DNA from: Shewanella piezotolerans WP3
Lineage (GTDB): Bacteria > Pseudomonadota > Gammaproteobacteria > Enterobacterales > Shewanellaceae
Direction: 5' to 3'
Length of the DNA: 64,000 bases
Assembly (NCBI RefSeq): GCF_000014885.1
Contig: NC_011566.1
Location: 1,302,001-1,366,000, forward strand
A program made the position numbers and the translations under genes. Positions 62,931-64,000 of this stretch are shown one piece after another (positions within the stretch are counted from its first letter, which is position 1; every line of letters begins with the position of its first letter). Under the pieces are notes generated by a model. It ran no database searches, was not told the DNA's origin, and worked only from the letters and a program-made list of their open reading frames with translations.

Positions 62931-62946
62931 CTGTATTGATAAACAG
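62931..62946 (-). promoter_or_regulatory. LexA box 1 of recN
   Basis: CTGT ATTGATAA ACAG, an exact CTGT-N8-ACAG SOS box 22 bases before the recN start. Confidence 0.8.
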
Positions 62947-62952
62947 TATATA

Positions 62953-62968
62953 CTGTTTTTCTATACAG
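62953..62968 (-). promoter_or_regulatory. LexA box 2 of recN
   Basis: TACTGT TTTTCTAT ACAGTA, an exact CTGT-N8-ACAG box with extended TA flanks, 22 bases beyond box 1 (two helical turns). Paired boxes are typical of tightly repressed recN promoters. Confidence 0.85.
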
Positions 62969-63179
62969 TAAACTATTTGTTGTTAAATCAATCAATGTTT
63001 AGCTCTTTACGATTTAAATGATCACAATTTACTGATTTCAAACGAGTTAGGTTATTTGGTTGCCTTCTTGTCATAGAGGAAGTTCAGATGGACTGATTAT
63101 CGCTCACTCTTAAACTTGTTGATGGCGCTTTATTGAGTCTCTGTTGTCGTAGCATAGAACAATTAAGCGTTAATTGGTT

Positions 63180-64000
63180 TTAGCCGAGCAAAAATACTTC
63201 TAATAGGGGCAAGCTAATGAAGGTAACAAGCGTACCCAATAGTATTCCTTGAGCACTGGTTATCACTTGAGTGTGATAACGCTGAGCGAGTAAGTAAACA
63301 CTTGCTGCAGTGGGCAGTGCCGCAAGCATCACGCCCATCGAAATTAACTGTGAGTCTACCTCTAAGCTGGTCATTAGCAGGAAAGTGATAAAAGGCTGTA
63401 TGAACAACTTAATCATGTTTATTGCGCTGATATCACTCAACTGTTGATAATTAATAAGCTGCTTCGATGTTTGATGTTGCCCAGATTTTGCTAATACCAT
63501 ACCAATGGCAAATAGTGCACAGGGACTTGATGTCAAGCCGAGTTGCTTAATAATAAGCGCGAGACTTTCCGGCAAGGTTACTGTCATTGCAGATAGGCTT
63601 ATCCCGACAAAGCTGCCGACGACAATGGGGTTTCTGATTAAGGCGAGAGCAATGACTTTTATTGCTGAAGTTTGGTTGTTGCTGCCTAAGACTTCTAAAG
63701 ACACCAAGGCAACGGCGAAAATTAACACTGATAATAAGCTGGCAATCGCCGCCGCTGCCAACGCAACTTGATTGCCTGGAAACAGTATTGCCATGAGCGG
63801 CATACCGATAAAAGCAGTATTTCCAAAAGTGGCATTAAGCGCTCGCATTGTTGCGACGGCTTTTTTGGCTGGGCTTACGAGCAATGACACTACAAATGTT
63901 ATGGCGTAGCTAATTAGCATCGCAGCGCTAAAGCCTGCAATATACCCCCAGTGAAGTATGTCGCTTATAGGTGTCTGTGCCAGGGTAATAAGCATGATGG
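63180..64000 (-). CDS. AEC (auxin efflux carrier) family transporter (5' end cut by window)
   Basis: The frame is open through the window end at 64000. The visible ~273 residues have eight or so membrane helices in the AEC fold: a first half with RALNATFGNTAFIGMPLM and a second half with NPIVVGSFVGISLS and LPTAASVYLLAQRYH. Full AEC proteins have about 310 residues, so some 40 N-terminal residues are missing; the ATG at 63995 is probably internal. Such carriers export small organic acids or similar compounds; substrate unknown. Confidence 0.85.
   Translation of the reverse strand, partial: IMLITLAQTPISDILHWGYIAGFSAAMLISYAITFVVSLLVSPAKKAVATMRALNATFGNTAFIGMPLMAILFPGNQVALAAAAIASLLSVLIFAVALVSLEVLGSNNQTSAIKVIALALIRNPIVVGSFVGISLSAMTVTLPESLALIIKQLGLTSSPCALFAIGMVLAKSGQHQTSKQLINYQQLSDISAINMIKLFIQPFITFLLMTSLEVDSQLISMGVMLAALPTAASVYLLAQRYHTQVITSAQGILLGTLVTFISLPLLEVFLLG

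Noticed and set aside
1..64000. CRISPR arrays, tRNA or rRNA genes, prophage
   Set aside because: No regularly spaced short repeats, no tRNA cloverleaf or rRNA sequence noticed, and no phage structural genes.

Overview
The window looks like a chromosomal segment of a Shewanella species (marine Gammaproteobacteria). The reasons are the gene order glyA-nrdR-ribD-ribE-ribB-ribH-nusB-thiL-pgpA-recN, a malQ-glgB-glgX-glgP-glgC-glgA cluster, collagen-like Gly-rich lipoprotein linkers, a 'Shewanella-like' PPP-type phosphatase, and many short palindromic elements with marine-type inverted repeats. The species cannot be decided from the sequence alone.

Layout. 1-9.6 kb: a TRIC/UPF0126 membrane protein cut by the window edge, threonine aldolase (ltaE), a periplasmic protein, two tandem paralogous alkaline phosphatases with a candidate Pho box, gene scraps around a truncated repeat, a small lipoprotein and type II NADH dehydrogenase (ndh). 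10.1-14.4 kb: an AcrAB-type RND efflux pair. 14.6-19 kb: accessory DNA with an ArsR-type regulator, an IS110-family transposase stub, then four gene cassettes each followed by an attC-like site (a cluster of attC sites without an integrase) and a diverged direct repeat. 19-33 kb: an iron-type alcohol dehydrogenase and the six-gene glycogen cluster. 33-40 kb: a NYN-domain protein, lipoproteins, small membrane proteins, and an accessory gene lying between a truncated and an intact copy of a VOC-fold gene. 40-44.6 kb: a second RND efflux pair. 44.7-49.5 kb: MITE-like elements, a PPP-family phosphatase, an acyltransferase and a secreted coiled-coil protein. 49.7-64 kb: housekeeping genes: ettA, a DUF3943 outer-membrane protein, glyA, nrdR, riboflavin synthesis (ribD, ribE, a ribB with a degenerate GTP cyclohydrolase II-like domain, ribH), nusB, thiL, pgpA, SOS-controlled recN and an AEC transporter cut by the window end.

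How genes work together. The glg cluster covers ADP-glucose formation (GlgC), elongation (GlgA), branching (GlgB), phosphorolysis (GlgP), debranching (GlgX) and maltodextrin disproportionation (MalQ), with overlapping stop/start codons at two junctions. The rib block supplies FMN/FAD precursors and is followed by nusB and thiL as in many gammaproteobacteria. The most notable non-housekeeping content is the integrase-less cassette array and at least two MITE-like families. Family 1 has TACCAAT-type ends and TWA target duplications, with five elements. Family 2 has GGGGCTGTTGAT ends and a TA target duplication, with two copies.
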